Of a DNA stretch of 44,411 nucleotides, positions 9,253 through 18,771 are shown one piece after another. A model generated the notes under the pieces. It did no database searches. It saw only the letters and a list, made by a program, of their open reading frames with translations, and had not been told where the DNA came from. Source of the stretch: JAAYKS01 sp964479435 (GTDB lineage Bacteria; Bacillota; Clostridia; Saccharofermentanales; UBA5734). The stretch is from positions 1 to 44,411 of the forward strand of contig CAYZME010000005.1 in the NCBI GenBank assembly GCA_964479435.1, given 5' to 3'. The position numbers and the translations under genes were made by a program. Each line of letters starts with the position of its first letter. Position 1 is the stretch's first letter.

Positions 9253-10866
9253 TCATCCCGGCTCACCGGCTCGCCGCCACGACCATTCATCCCAATCGAC
9301 CACGCCGCACCGCGACGCCCATTCGCGGTATATCGCCGCCAACTCCCGCACCCGCCGCGGTTGCGCGGCGGCCAGATCGCGCAGTTCGGTGCGGTCGTTC
9401 GCCATATCATATAATTCCCAATCCCCCGGATATTTGCGCACCAGCTTCCAATCGCCGCTGCGAACCGCGCAATTCCCTTCGTGCTCCCACACAATCGGCC
9501 GCTGCCGCTGTGTGTTCCCGTCCGCCAGCCATTCCAGCATGCTTTCCCCCGCCAGTGGGGTGATCGCCTGCCCGTTGAAGCGCGCGGGGTACGCAGCGCC
9601 GGCGGCGTCCAGACACGTGGCCATGATGTCAATCACATGGCAAGGGGTATGCACAATCCGGCCTGAACCTGCCACGGCACGCGGCCAGGAGAGGATCAGC
9701 GGCGTGGAAATTCCACCCTCGTGAACCCAATGTTTAAACAGCCGGAACGGCGAATTGCTGGCATTCGCCCAGGGCAGATCATAGCTCATATATGTGTCTT
9801 CTCCGCCCGGCATGCGGGTGGGATCGTTGCCGGGGATCACCGGTTCACCGCGGCGGGTCGGCGCCACGTAATCCATGATCCACCCGCTCTCAGCCAGCAA
9901 TTCAGCGCAACCGCCGTTGTCAGACAAAAACATCACCAGCGTGTCTTCCGCGATGCCCAAACGGTGGAGGCTGTCCAGGATGCGGCCAATGCCCTGGTCC
10001 ATGCGGTCGATTTGCGCGGCATAGACCGCCATCCGCCGGTCTTCCCATTCGGGGTTTTCCACTTCCGCCCACGGCCGGGAATCCGCGTCCCGCGGCGACA
10101 GCGCCCACGACGCGTCGATCAGCCCCGCGTCGATCAGGCGCCGATGGCGGGCGGCGCGAATCTCATCCCAACCACAAAGGTAGCGCCCGCGGTACGCTTC
10201 GATCTCATCGGGCAGCGCGTGCAGCGGCCAATGCGGCGCGGTGTAGGCGACGTACAAAAAGAAAGGCTCCGCGGCAGTGTGGAACGTCTCCACCATATCG
10301 ACCGCGTGGTCGCTGATCGCGTCGGTGTAATAGAATTCTTCATCGGCGCCCACCGCGATTTCTTCGCCATCCCGATACAGGGTGTGCGGGTTAAAATAAC
10401 TGCCGGCGCCGTCCAGCGTGCCGAAAAACCGTTCGAACCCGCGCTCCCAGGGGACGGGGTGCCGAGCGTCGCCCGGCGTCCAGTTGGCGCGCCCGGTCAT
10501 CCCATAGTCGCCGCCCACATGCCATTTGCCGCTCATCCCGGTGCGGTACCCGGCGCGGCCGAGCGCTTCGGCGATGGTGACGCAGTCCGTGCGCAAACAT
10601 CCCTGATACGCGACAACCCCCAGGTCGGTCGTCATATGGCCGACGCCGGCCTGGTGCGGGTACAGCCCGGTCAACAGCGAAGCGCGTGTCGGGCAACAGC
10701 GGGCGTTGTTGTACATTTGCGAAAAGCGGACGCCATTGCGCGCCAGCTCGTCCAGATGGGGGGTGTGGATCTCCGAACCATAGCAACCGATGTCGCTGAA
10801 CCCCATGTCATCGGCCAAAATGACCACGATGTTCGGCCTCTTTTTCGCATCCTTTGCGCTGCTCAC
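9253..10866 (-). CDS. Sulfatase (Cys-type arylsulfatase family)
   Basis: The protein hydrolyses a sulfate ester. Starting at GTG 10866, the 537-residue protein opens with PNIVVILADDMG (metal ligands Asp19 and Asp20) and has the sulfatase signature C-x-P-x-R at Cys57-Arg61, followed by ASLLTGLYPHQAG. Cys57 is the residue converted to formylglycine. Metal-binding SDNGG and the HW context appear in the expected order. AAAGGAG lies seven bases before the GTG; the longer in-frame ORF to 10980 overlaps the anSME gene and lacks a better site. No signal peptide is present, so the enzyme probably acts inside the cell on imported sulfated sugar. The maturase gene is directly upstream. Confidence 0.93.
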   Translation of the reverse strand: MSSAKDAKKRPNIVVILADDMGFSDIGCYGSEIHTPHLDELARNGVRFSQMYNNARCCPTRASLLTGLYPHQAGVGHMTTDLGVVAYQGCLRTDCVTIAEALGRAGYRTGMSGKWHVGGDYGMTGRANWTPGDARHPVPWERGFERFFGTLDGAGSYFNPHTLYRDGEEIAVGADEEFYYTDAISDHAVDMVETFHTAAEPFFLYVAYTAPHWPLHALPDEIEAYRGRYLCGWDEIRAARHRRLIDAGLIDASWALSPRDADSRPWAEVENPEWEDRRMAVYAAQIDRMDQGIGRILDSLHRLGIAEDTLVMFLSDNGGCAELLAESGWIMDYVAPTRRGEPVIPGNDPTRMPGGEDTYMSYDLPWANASNSPFRLFKHWVHEGGISTPLILSWPRAVAGSGRIVHTPCHVIDIMATCLDAAGAAYPARFNGQAITPLAGESMLEWLADGNTQRQRPIVWEHEGNCAVRSGDWKLVRKYPGDWELYDMANDRTELRDLAAAQPRRVRELAAIYREWASRCGVVDWDEWSWRRAGEPG

Positions 10867-10906
10867 ATCCGCTCTCCTTTCGCCGCCATCTGGGCGGGCG
10901 CCCGGG

Positions 10907-12022
10907 TTACCGCACGAAACGGCGCGCCAGCTCGTGCATGCGTGGCAACGCGTACGTGAAAAAAGCACGATAGGAATCACAAAAACGATTCAGCCCCGGT
11001 TTGCCGTCGACAAAAGGCTCGCGATACCGCCGGCAGCCGCCACGGCAAATCGAAACCCATTCACACACATCACATGCCGCGTCGACCGGCAAAGATTCCT
11101 CAATGAACCGACGGGTCGGCGCGGCCGCCGCCAATTCGTCAAATCCGAGATCGGCAATCTGGCCCATGCGATAACGATCCAGCACATAGAAGTCGCACGG
11201 GAATACGCTCCCGTCGGCCTCGATCACAAACTGGCAGCTGCAAACGCCGGACATCCCGCACGATTCCGGCCGCCGGCCCGCGCACATTCCGACCCAGTTT
11301 TCAAAATCACGGATGCTGACCCTCTCTCCACGCATCAGATCCGTGTACCACAAATCAAACAATGCCTTGAGAAAGTAAGTGTAGCGCTCAGCGGTCAACG
11401 CGGTTTCCGACGCCGCGTCCGCACGGTCCAACGGGTCCAGGCAGGGGATAAACTGCAGGTAGCGGAAGCCGTTCTTTTTTAGAAACGCGTAGACCTGGCG
11501 CACATGGCGCGCCACCTGATTGGTGACCACCGTCAGGATGTTGTAATCCACCCCCGCCGCGTCCATACGCCGCGCCGCGTCGATGACACGGCGCCAGGAT
11601 CCCCCGCCGGTCGCGTCGACCCGTTGCGCGTCGTGGATGGCCTTAGGACCATCCAGCGACAAGCCCACCAGAAAGCCGTGTTGTTGAAAAAACCGCGCCC
11701 ACTCGGCGTCGATCACCATGCCGTTGGTCTGGATGGCGTACCGCACCGCGACCTTTTTAACGTTATGCTGTTCCACATACGCGATGAGCGCGCGGTAAAA
11801 ATCCAGCCCCGCCAGGGTCGGTTCGCCGCCCTGAAACGCGAAAGTGCAGCTCCCGTCCGCAAAAGCCAGTGCTTTGCGGACGAGGGTTTCGAGCGTCGCG
11901 TGCGCCATCATCCCGTAGGACGGGGTTTCCCGGTGCGCGGTGAGATCGTGATAAAAGCAGTACCCGCACCGCAAATTGCAATTTCCCGAGGCGGGTTTGA
12001 TCAGCAAACTCAGTGGTGGCAA
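10907..12022 (-). CDS. Anaerobic sulfatase-maturating enzyme (radical SAM, SPASM domain)
   Basis: This enzyme oxidises the active-site Cys (or Ser) of sulfatases to formylglycine without oxygen. Cys15, Cys19 and Cys22 form the radical SAM CxxxCxxC motif, followed by FAFQGGEPTLAG and LSLDGP. The C-terminal SPASM region (about residues 250-355) carries the Cys set including CSCQF, FPCDFY, CDVCEW and ICRGGCRRYRE, expected to hold two auxiliary Fe-S clusters. The 371-residue length matches the family. The start is TTG at 12022 with AAGGGAG seven bases upstream. The sulfatase starts 40 bases after its stop, so substrate and maturase are co-expressed. Confidence 0.95.
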   Translation of the reverse strand: MPPLSLLIKPASGNCNLRCGYCFYHDLTAHRETPSYGMMAHATLETLVRKALAFADGSCTFAFQGGEPTLAGLDFYRALIAYVEQHNVKKVAVRYAIQTNGMVIDAEWARFFQQHGFLVGLSLDGPKAIHDAQRVDATGGGSWRRVIDAARRMDAAGVDYNILTVVTNQVARHVRQVYAFLKKNGFRYLQFIPCLDPLDRADAASETALTAERYTYFLKALFDLWYTDLMRGERVSIRDFENWVGMCAGRRPESCGMSGVCSCQFVIEADGSVFPCDFYVLDRYRMGQIADLGFDELAAAAPTRRFIEESLPVDAACDVCEWVSICRGGCRRYREPFVDGKPGLNRFCDSYRAFFTYALPRMHELARRFVR

Positions 12023-12065
12023 CGGCGGTCTCCCTTCCCGGTCGCGATGCGCGCGGCCGCCCGGC

Positions 12066-12278
12066 TCATCGGTAACCGCCCTCCGGCCAGCCCGTGCCGT
12101 CGACAGGTGTGACGACCGGCTTGCCGTCGCGATCGAGCAGCACCGTCAGATTGCCGGCATAGCCGGACGCGGCGTAAAGGTAATTGACACCGGTCTCCCG
12201 GTCTACCCAGATCTGAAAGCTGCCGGAAAACCCCGATTGTTTATAGGTGCGGACAAACCGCTTGTTCCACACTGCCAT
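12066..12278 (-). CDS. DUF6440 family small protein
   Basis: The 70-residue protein contains IWVDRETGVNYLYAASGYAG and then LTVLLDRDGKPVV, the pattern of DUF6440, a short family common in Bacillota with no known function. GGGAGG precedes the ATG by seven bases. It is the first gene of the anSME-sulfatase-beta-helix transcript (43 bases before the anSME start), but family members also occur alone, so the link to glycan breakdown may be only positional. Confidence 0.75.
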   Translation of the reverse strand: MAVWNKRFVRTYKQSGFSGSFQIWVDRETGVNYLYAASGYAGNLTVLLDRDGKPVVTPVDGTGWPEGGYR

Positions 12279-12300
12279 ACGGCACCTCCCTTTTTGTTAG

Positions 12301-12340
12301 ATTATACGACAGGAACACGCCGCGACCTATATCGTATAAT
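12301..12340. promoter_or_regulatory. Back-to-back promoters with mirrored -10 elements
   Basis: TCGTATAAT at 12332-12340 (plus) is the exact reverse complement of 12301-12309, 22 bases apart. The plus TATAAT (12335-12340) would serve the DUF362 gene and the minus TATAAT (12306 to 12301) the DUF6440-anSME operon. The -35 regions would overlap between them and are weak (GGAACA on plus), which suggests activator dependence or mutual interference. Confidence 0.5.
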
Positions 12341-12437
12341 AGAACGGCTGACCCACAGCGACGGCTGTCCCCGGGGACAGCCGCGCGTACACACCCGAGG
12401 CCCCATCGATCACACGCATAGGAGAGTAGAAAGAAAA

Positions 12438-13571
12438 ATGACCACATCCAAAGTATACTTCTCAGACTTCCGCACCATCGCTTTTGGCGACGGGTTGGCG
12501 GTCAAACTCAAAAAACTGGTCCGCGCCGCGGGCATCGGCCAGATCGACATGCAAGGCAAGTTTGTCGCCATCAAGATGCATTTCGGCGAGCTGGGCAATC
12601 TCAGCTTTTTGCGCCCCAATTACGCGAAAGCCATCGCCGACGTCGTCAAGGAATTGGGCGGCAAGCCTTTCCTGACCGACTGCAACACCCTGTATCCCGG
12701 CAGCCGCAAAAACGCGCTCGAGCATTTGGAATGCGCCTGGGAAAACGGCTTTTCCCCGCTGTCGGCCGGTTGCCCCATCCTGATCGGCGACGGGCTCAAA
12801 GGCACCGACGACATCACCGTCCCCATCGTCGGCGGCGAGGTCCTGCGGGAAGCCAAAATCGGGCGCGCCATCATGGACGCGGATATTTTTATCAGCCTGA
12901 CCCACTTCAAAGGACACGAGCTGACCGGGTTTGGCGGCGCGATCAAGAACATCGGCATGGGCTGTGGCTCGCGGGCGGGCAAAAAAGACCAACACCGCAA
13001 CGGCAAGCCGACGATTGAGGCGGCACTGTGCACCGGCTGCAAACGCTGCCTGCGCGAGTGCGCGAACGACGCCCTGGATTTCGACCCGGTGACACGCAAG
13101 ATGGCCGTCAACCACGTCAACTGTGTCGGTTGCGGGCGCTGCATCGGCTCGTGCAACTTTGACGCGATCCGCTTTACGGAAAACGCCGCCAACGCCGATC
13201 TCAACCGCCGCATGGCGGAGTACACCAAAGCGGTGCTGGACGGCCGCCCGCACTTTCACATCTCATTGGTGCAGGACATTTCGCCCAACTGCGACTGTCA
13301 TGGCGAGAACGACGCGCCGATCCTGCCCGACCAGGGCATGTTCGCCTCTTTCGACCCCCTGGCGCTGGACCAGGCCTGTGTTGACGTCTGTCTGGCCGCC
13401 GAGCCGATGCCGGGCAGCCAATTGTCGGACAACCTGGCGCGCCCGGGCTTTGTCGATCACCGGGACCATTTCCGCAACTCGCGGCCGGAGGCCGAGTGGA
13501 AGACCTGCCTGGAGCATGCCGAGAAAGTCGGTGTGGGTTCACGCGCGTATGAGCTGGTAACCATCCGCTAA
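12438..13571 (+). CDS. DUF362 domain protein with two 4Fe-4S ferredoxin motifs
   Basis: The 377-residue protein has a DUF362 domain (about residues 1-190, with KMHFGELGN, TDCNTLYPGSR, SLTHFKGHE and GAIKNIGMGCGSRAGK). A bacterial ferredoxin segment follows, with CTGCKRCLREC (from residue 198) and CVGCGRCIGSC (from 229), each CxxCxxCxxxC. A further DUF362 part runs to the C-terminus. The family is common in anaerobes, and the role is thought to be electron transfer, not shown biochemically here. The ATG at 12438 is preceded by AGGAGAG; the much longer in-frame ORF from 11976 runs over the anSME gene and is not credible. A TATAAT lies about 100 bases upstream. Confidence 0.88.
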   Translation: MTTSKVYFSDFRTIAFGDGLAVKLKKLVRAAGIGQIDMQGKFVAIKMHFGELGNLSFLRPNYAKAIADVVKELGGKPFLTDCNTLYPGSRKNALEHLECAWENGFSPLSAGCPILIGDGLKGTDDITVPIVGGEVLREAKIGRAIMDADIFISLTHFKGHELTGFGGAIKNIGMGCGSRAGKKDQHRNGKPTIEAALCTGCKRCLRECANDALDFDPVTRKMAVNHVNCVGCGRCIGSCNFDAIRFTENAANADLNRRMAEYTKAVLDGRPHFHISLVQDISPNCDCHGENDAPILPDQGMFASFDPLALDQACVDVCLAAEPMPGSQLSDNLARPGFVDHRDHFRNSRPEAEWKTCLEHAEKVGVGSRAYELVTIR

Positions 13572-13624
13572 GGTCACGCAACGAGAGCGGGGGGCGGATT
13601 TTAGATACGCGCGAACGCGTCCGC

Positions 13625-14929
13625 TCACCCGATCCCGTCCATCGCCTGCGACAGGTCGCGGAGCAGATCCTCCACATCTTCAATCCCCACAGACAGGCGG
13701 ATCTGGCCGGGCGTCACGCCGGCCGCCCGCAACGCCTCGGCCGACAACTGGGAATGCGTCGTCGACGCCGGATGAATCACCAGCGAGCGCGCGTCGCCCA
13801 GGTTGGCCAGATGTGAAAAGATCCGCAACCGGTCGATCAGCTGTTTGCTGGCGGCGATCGCGGCCGCGTCGCCGCGTGCGGACTTGAGCTCAAACGTCAA
13901 AATCGCCCCCGCGCCTTTGGGCAGGTATTTTTGCGCCAATTCGTGGTAACGATTGCCGGGAAGCCCGGGGTAATGGACCTCTTCCACCTGCGGGTGTTCC
14001 GCGAGATACGCCGCCACGCGCTCAGCGTTGGCGGTGTGTTTTTGCATCCGCAGCGACAAGGTCTCCAACCCTTGCAACAACAAAAAGGCATTGAATGGCG
14101 ACAGACAGGCGCCGGTGTCCCGCAGCAACGTCACGCGCGCGCGGGCAATGTACGCCTGTGCCCCCAGCGCTTCCGCAAAGACCATGCCGTGGTACCCCGG
14201 GGCCGGCCGGGTGAACTGGGGAAAGCGCTTCGCCGCGGCCCAATCAAAGCGCCCGCCATCGACGATGACGCCGCCGATCGAGGTCCCGTGCCCGCCCAAA
14301 AACTTGGTCGCCGAATGCACCACGATATCGGCGCCATGCGCCAACGGGCGGAACAGATAGGGCGTGGCAAAGGTGTTGTCGACCACCAGCGGCACACCCT
14401 GCTCATGCGCGATGGCGGCCAGCGCCTGAAAATCGGGAATGTTGAGCCCGGGGTTGCCGAGCGTCTCGACAAACAGGGCCCGGGTGTTGTCGCGGATCGC
14501 CGCCCGAAACGCCGCCGGATCGTCGGCATCGACAAAACTCGTCGTAATCCCAAAGCGCGGCAGCGTGTGCGCTAGCAAGCTGTACGTGCCGCCGTACAGG
14601 GTGCCGGCGGCGACCACATGGCCGCCCGCTTCCGCCAGATTGAGGATCGCGTATGTGACGGCGGCGGAGCCCGAAGCCACCGCCAGCGCGCCCACACCCC
14701 CCTCGAGTGCGGCCACGCGGGCCTCCAGGACCGCGGTGGTCGGGTTCATGATCCGGGTGTAAATGTTCCCGCCCTCGCGCAGCGCGAACAGATCCTCGGC
14801 ATGTTGGGTGTCGCGAAAATTAAACGAGGTGGTTTGATAAATCGGCACCGCCCGTGCCCCTGTCACCGGGTCGGGGGTTTGTCCGGCGTGTAGCTGCAAG
14901 GTGTCAAAGCCAAACGACTGGTCATCCAT
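13625..14929 (-). CDS. metY: O-acetylhomoserine sulfhydrylase (O-acetylhomoserine aminocarboxypropyltransferase)
   Basis: This PLP enzyme makes homocysteine from O-acetylhomoserine and sulfide. At 434 residues it has the Cys/Met metabolism fold: YTRIMNPTT, ASGSAAV, VDNTFATPY, the PLP Lys near residue 209 in HSATKFLGGHG, and SLVIHPASTTHSQL near the C-terminus, all characteristic of MetY. The start is placed at ATG 14929, because GGAGAG sits seven bases before it; the in-frame ATG at 14944 has no ribosome site. The start overlaps the end of the upstream Rrf2 gene by eight bases, so translation is probably coupled. It is the last gene of the cysK-rrf2-rrf2-metY operon. Confidence 0.93.
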   Translation of the reverse strand: MDDQSFGFDTLQLHAGQTPDPVTGARAVPIYQTTSFNFRDTQHAEDLFALREGGNIYTRIMNPTTAVLEARVAALEGGVGALAVASGSAAVTYAILNLAEAGGHVVAAGTLYGGTYSLLAHTLPRFGITTSFVDADDPAAFRAAIRDNTRALFVETLGNPGLNIPDFQALAAIAHEQGVPLVVDNTFATPYLFRPLAHGADIVVHSATKFLGGHGTSIGGVIVDGGRFDWAAAKRFPQFTRPAPGYHGMVFAEALGAQAYIARARVTLLRDTGACLSPFNAFLLLQGLETLSLRMQKHTANAERVAAYLAEHPQVEEVHYPGLPGNRYHELAQKYLPKGAGAILTFELKSARGDAAAIAASKQLIDRLRIFSHLANLGDARSLVIHPASTTHSQLSAEALRAAGVTPGQIRLSVGIEDVEDLLRDLSQAMDGIG

Positions 14930-15377
14930 GCTCTTGCTCTCCATATTCTCTCGATGGGTCCCGCGTGTCGGCCGACGGCGGCAGCGCCAGTTCGCGGAGC
15001 GTTTTGGCGTCGATCACGGCGGCAACCCCCCGGTCGAGCGCGTCCCACAACTGCTCCCGCAGACACCGCTGAATGGGATCTTCGCCCCCCTCGCGGTCGG
15101 GCATTTCGACGATGCGCAGCTCGCCCTCCAGCACCCGCAGGATCTCGCCGGCCGTCCGGTCCGCCAAGCCCGCCGCGGGATGGTACCCGCCCTGACTCCC
15201 GCGCGCGCTGTGCACCAACCCGGCTTTTTTTAATGTGGAAAACATCTGCTCCAAATACCCGGCCGACACCCCTTGCCGCGCGGCGATCGCGGCCAGCGAG
15301 ACCGCCTCGCCGCGGTGATTCGCGACCAGGTCCAAAAGCGCGCGCAGCCCGTATCGCCCGGCGGTCGAAAGCTTCAT
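14922..15377 (-). CDS. Rrf2 family transcriptional regulator (CymR-like)
   Basis: The 151-residue protein starts MKLSTAGRYGLRALLDL and has a winged helix with SAGYLEQMFSTLKKAGLV, the GSQGGY wing and GEILRVLEG. It has a single Cys in the dimerisation region, unlike Fe-S cluster Rrf2 proteins, and so resembles CymR, which controls cysteine synthesis in Bacillus by contact with CysK. That parallel is inference. The ATG at 15377 has GGGAGG seven bases upstream and overlaps the preceding Rrf2 stop as ATGA. A longer frame to 15515 lies inside the other Rrf2 gene. Confidence 0.9.
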   Translation of the reverse strand: MKLSTAGRYGLRALLDLVANHRGEAVSLAAIAARQGVSAGYLEQMFSTLKKAGLVHSARGSQGGYHPAAGLADRTAGEILRVLEGELRIVEMPDREGGEDPIQRCLREQLWDALDRGVAAVIDAKTLRELALPPSADTRDPSREYGEQEHG

Positions 15378-15826
15378 AAAGCCGCCTCCCCCCGCTCCGC
15401 CCCGGACGCGCACCTGAGCAAATCGGCCAGCGAAGCGCGGTCGAGCGTCTGGTTGATCCGCTCCGTGACCTCCCGCCACAATCCAAATGTCGTACATTGG
15501 CCACGCAGATGACAAGCTGTGTCGGCGTCGTCGGCGACGTCGACACAGTCGACGGGCGCCAGCGATCCTTCCACCGCGCGCACCACGTCACCGGCGACAA
15601 TCTGATCCGGCGTCCGGGCCAGAAAAAAACCGCCCTGTGCGCCGCGCACACTCTCCAGCAAACCGGCCCGGCGCAGCGCGCTCAGGATCTGCGCGAGGAA
15701 CCGCTCCGAGATCCCGCGTTGGCGCGCGACATCCCGCACCGGGACGGGAACGTTCCCGTCCCGGGCCAGCAGGGCGATGGTCAGCATCGCCTCGAGGGCA
15801 TATCGACTTTTGACCGATAATTTCAT
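15374..15826 (-). CDS. Rrf2 family transcriptional regulator with three Cys (possible Fe-S sensor)
   Basis: The 150-residue protein starts MKLSVKSRYALEAMLTIALL and has the Rrf2 winged helix (SERFLAQILSALRRAGLLES, then RGAQGGFFLAR). In the dimer helix region it carries three Cys spaced C-x10-C-x5-C. This resembles, but does not exactly match, the cluster ligands of IscR and NsrR, so Fe-S or redox sensing is possible. The ATG at 15826 follows GGAAAGG. It lies directly downstream of cysK and overlaps the next Rrf2 gene by four bases. Two Rrf2 paralogues of different Cys content in one sulfur operon is unusual. Confidence 0.9.
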   Translation of the reverse strand: MKLSVKSRYALEAMLTIALLARDGNVPVPVRDVARQRGISERFLAQILSALRRAGLLESVRGAQGGFFLARTPDQIVAGDVVRAVEGSLAPVDCVDVADDADTACHLRGQCTTFGLWREVTERINQTLDRASLADLLRCASGAERGEAAL

Positions 15827-15862
15827 CGCCGCGACCTTTCCAGTAACCAAAATCTGCGCCGG

Positions 15863-16798
<936 letters not shown>

Positions 16799-16826
16799 GT
16801 TTTCGCCCTCCCGTGTAATCTACATC

Positions 16827-16885
16827 ATTCCTATTGAATTAGTGGTATATAAGCGAGTATAAAACCGCCCGGCAAGCGATGTCAA
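16827..16885 (-). promoter_or_regulatory. cysK operon promoter with candidate Rrf2 operator at +1
   Basis: On the minus strand TTGACA (16885 to 16880) is followed after 18 bases by TATACT (16861 to 16856), placing transcription start near 16849. An imperfect dyad centred on CCTATTGAATTAGTGG lies at 16827-16848, directly at and after the start site, where a repressor would block the polymerase. The CC...TAGTGG form resembles Rrf2-type sites of sulfur operons. Operator assignment is inference; the promoter is directly visible. Confidence 0.55.
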
Positions 16886-16900
16886 GCGCCTATGTCACAC

Positions 16901-16942
16901 AAAAAAACAGCACACCCGGGGCCCCGAAGGCCCCAGGTGTGC
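16901..16942 (-). terminator. Rho-independent terminator after araA
   Basis: On the minus strand a long GC stem (16942 to 16910; GCACACC, then GGGGCC, with a TTCG loop) is followed by seven Ts (16907 to 16901). It starts 40 bases after the araA stop and ends about 16 bases before the cysK -35 box, cleanly separating the two units. Confidence 0.9.
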
Positions 16943-16981
16943 AACGGGCACGAGGGCCCGGATGCCAGGGCACCCGGGTGT

Positions 16982-18460
16982 TTATCCCAGTTTCCAGACG
17001 AGGTCGGCCAGCAGCAGCTCGCGCTCCAGCACTTCGAGGCGGGTGTGCCGGTCGATGTGGACAAATTCGATCCGCATGATGCGGGCCCAGTCGCGCAGCA
17101 TGGCGGCGGTGACGTCAAAACTGAGGACGGTGTGGTGCGCGCCGCCGGCCGTGATCCAGGCCTCGGCGCCGGTCATCAGGTTGGGTTGCGGCTTCCACAT
17201 GATCCGCGCGACCGGCAGATTGGGCATGCGGTAGATGGGCCGGACCGCCTCGATGTCCTGCACGATCAGGCGCAGGCGCCCGCCCATGTCGATCAGGCTG
17301 GCCAGAATCGCCGGACCGGCTTTGCCTTCGAAGACGAGGCGCGCGGGCGGCTCGCGGTCGCCGATTCCCAGGGGGTGCACTTCGATGCGCGGGCGGCCGG
17401 CGGCGATGGCGGGGCTGACTTCGAGCATGTGCGCGCCCAGCACCCGCTCCCCGCCGGGCGTCAGGTCATATGTATAGTCTTCCATAAAGGAGGCGCCGCC
17501 GGCACCGGGGAGACCCATGACCTGGATCACCCGCATCAGCGCGGCGGTCTTCCAGTCGCCTTCGCCGGCAAAGCCGTAGCCGAGGGCCATCAGGTGCTGG
17601 GTGGCCAGTCCCGGCAGCTGCCGGAGCCCGGCCAGGTCCTCAAAAGTATTGGTAAACGCCTCACAGCCGTGCTCGCGCAGCATGCTCTCCAGCGCGCATT
17701 CGATCTGGGCCTGGTAGCGGACGCTGTCCAGCGCTTCGGTCGCGATGTCATACCGCTCGGCGTACGCGCCCATGGCGCGGTCCCGGTCGGCGGCCGGCAC
17801 CCGATCGACACGCCGCGCCAGTTCCCCCGGTGCCCAGGTGTTGACCTGCCAGCCCAGCTTGATCTGGGCCTCGACTTTGTCGCCCTCGGTCACCGCGACC
17901 TCGCGCATGTTGTCGCCAAAGCGCAAGACCCGCAGCGCACGGCTGGCGCCGGCGGCGACGGCGACCCGCATCCAATCCCCCAGGCGGCGCAGGACGGCCT
18001 CGTCGCGCCAGTAGCCGGCGATGATTTTGCGCGGCAGGCGCAGACGGGCGGCGATGAAGCCATGCTCGCGATCGCCGTGCGCGGATTGGTGCAGGTTCAT
18101 AAAGTCCATGTCGATATCCAAATCGGGGATTTCCCGATTGAACTGCGTGTGTAAATGGCAATAAGGTTTGTCCAACCGGGTCAGGCCGGCGATCCACATC
18201 TTGGAGGGGCTGAACGTGTGCATAAACACGATCACCCCCGCGCAGTGGTCGTCGCTGTTGGCGTCGAGCACCAGGCGGCTGATTTCGTCGGACGAGGTCA
18301 TGACCGGGCGGGCCTCTACCGGCGCCGGCAGCAAGCCGGACTGGTTGAGCCCCGCGACCATGGCCTGGCTGTCCGCCGCGACTTGCGCCAGCGTTTCAGG
18401 GCCGTAGAGATTCTGAGAACCGGTGACAAACCAGAACGTCGCTTTTGCATATGGATCCAT
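16982..18460 (-). CDS. araA: L-arabinose isomerase
   Basis: This enzyme converts L-arabinose to L-ribulose in the cytoplasm using Mn2+. The 492-residue length matches AraA. Visible motifs are FWFVTGSQNLYG at the N-terminus, FMHTFSPSKMWI, LHTQFNR, and the metal ligands in GFAGEGDW (Glu), FMEDYTYDL (Glu), GAHMLEV (His) and GGAHHTV (His). GGGAGG precedes the ATG by nine bases. araB and araD are not seen; what lies upstream is cut by the assembly gap. Its terminator follows directly. Confidence 0.97.
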   Translation of the reverse strand: MDPYAKATFWFVTGSQNLYGPETLAQVAADSQAMVAGLNQSGLLPAPVEARPVMTSSDEISRLVLDANSDDHCAGVIVFMHTFSPSKMWIAGLTRLDKPYCHLHTQFNREIPDLDIDMDFMNLHQSAHGDREHGFIAARLRLPRKIIAGYWRDEAVLRRLGDWMRVAVAAGASRALRVLRFGDNMREVAVTEGDKVEAQIKLGWQVNTWAPGELARRVDRVPAADRDRAMGAYAERYDIATEALDSVRYQAQIECALESMLREHGCEAFTNTFEDLAGLRQLPGLATQHLMALGYGFAGEGDWKTAALMRVIQVMGLPGAGGASFMEDYTYDLTPGGERVLGAHMLEVSPAIAAGRPRIEVHPLGIGDREPPARLVFEGKAGPAILASLIDMGGRLRLIVQDIEAVRPIYRMPNLPVARIMWKPQPNLMTGAEAWITAGGAHHTVLSFDVTAAMLRDWARIMRIEFVHIDRHTRLEVLERELLLADLVWKLG

Positions 18461-18554
18461 CTGTATTACCTCCCGTTGTTCCCGGGCGGCCGGATCGCCG
18501 CCCGATGGGTGACCTGCCCGGCGCGGTCTGGATACCCGCGTCCCTGCGGCCCGG

Positions 18555-18598
18555 TTACGATTTGTCCTTTTTTCGCCGGCGCGGGCGCTCGGTGCGGA
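18555..18598 (-). CDS. Possible C-terminal tail of a gene cut by the gap
   Basis: Between the Ns and araA, one minus-strand frame ends RTERPRRRKKDKS and a stop. A short basic tail of this sort is plausible for a gene upstream of araA on the same strand, 94 bases before its start. Only 13 codons are visible, so this may be chance. A second minus frame is also open here. Confidence 0.25.
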
Positions 18599-18608
18599 NN
18601 NNNNNNNN
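18599..18608. other. Assembly gap (ten Ns)
   Basis: Ten consecutive Ns. The true length of missing sequence is unknown; ten is a common placeholder size. Both sides carry interrupted gene fragments, so genes are missing or misjoined here. Confidence 0.99.
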
Positions 18609-18771
18609 GACGCAGCAGGCTTCCGGGCAGCAGTGGATGCTCTGGTCGACCACTACGTCGACGGGCCCCAGATCGATACCATCTGCGCCATCGAGGCGCG
18701 CGGCTTTCTCTTTGCAGCGCCCATGGCCTACCGGATGGGCACGGGCGTCGTCCCGATCCGCAAGCCGGGAA
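18609..18771 (+). pseudogene. apt: Internal fragment of adenine phosphoribosyltransferase
   Basis: From the base after the gap the plus frame reads DAAGFRAAVDALVDHYVDG and then a segment with IEARGFLFAAPMAYRMG and VPIRKPG, which matches the central part of Apt (adenine plus PRPP to AMP). The 5' third falls in the gap. After RKPG the homology stops abruptly: the expected PRPP-binding loop and C-terminal part are absent and the frame runs into unrelated sequence. Either the gene is truncated or the assembly joins two loci here. Confidence 0.7.

Noticed and set aside
10867..10980. Longer N-terminus for the sulfatase
   Set aside because: It overlaps the anSME gene, has no ribosome site, and the GTG at 10866 has AAAGGAG at seven bases.
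16943..16981. Further GC-rich inverted repeats between the araA stop and its terminator
   Set aside because: They are short and imperfect and have no T-run; the stem at 16910-16942 explains termination.
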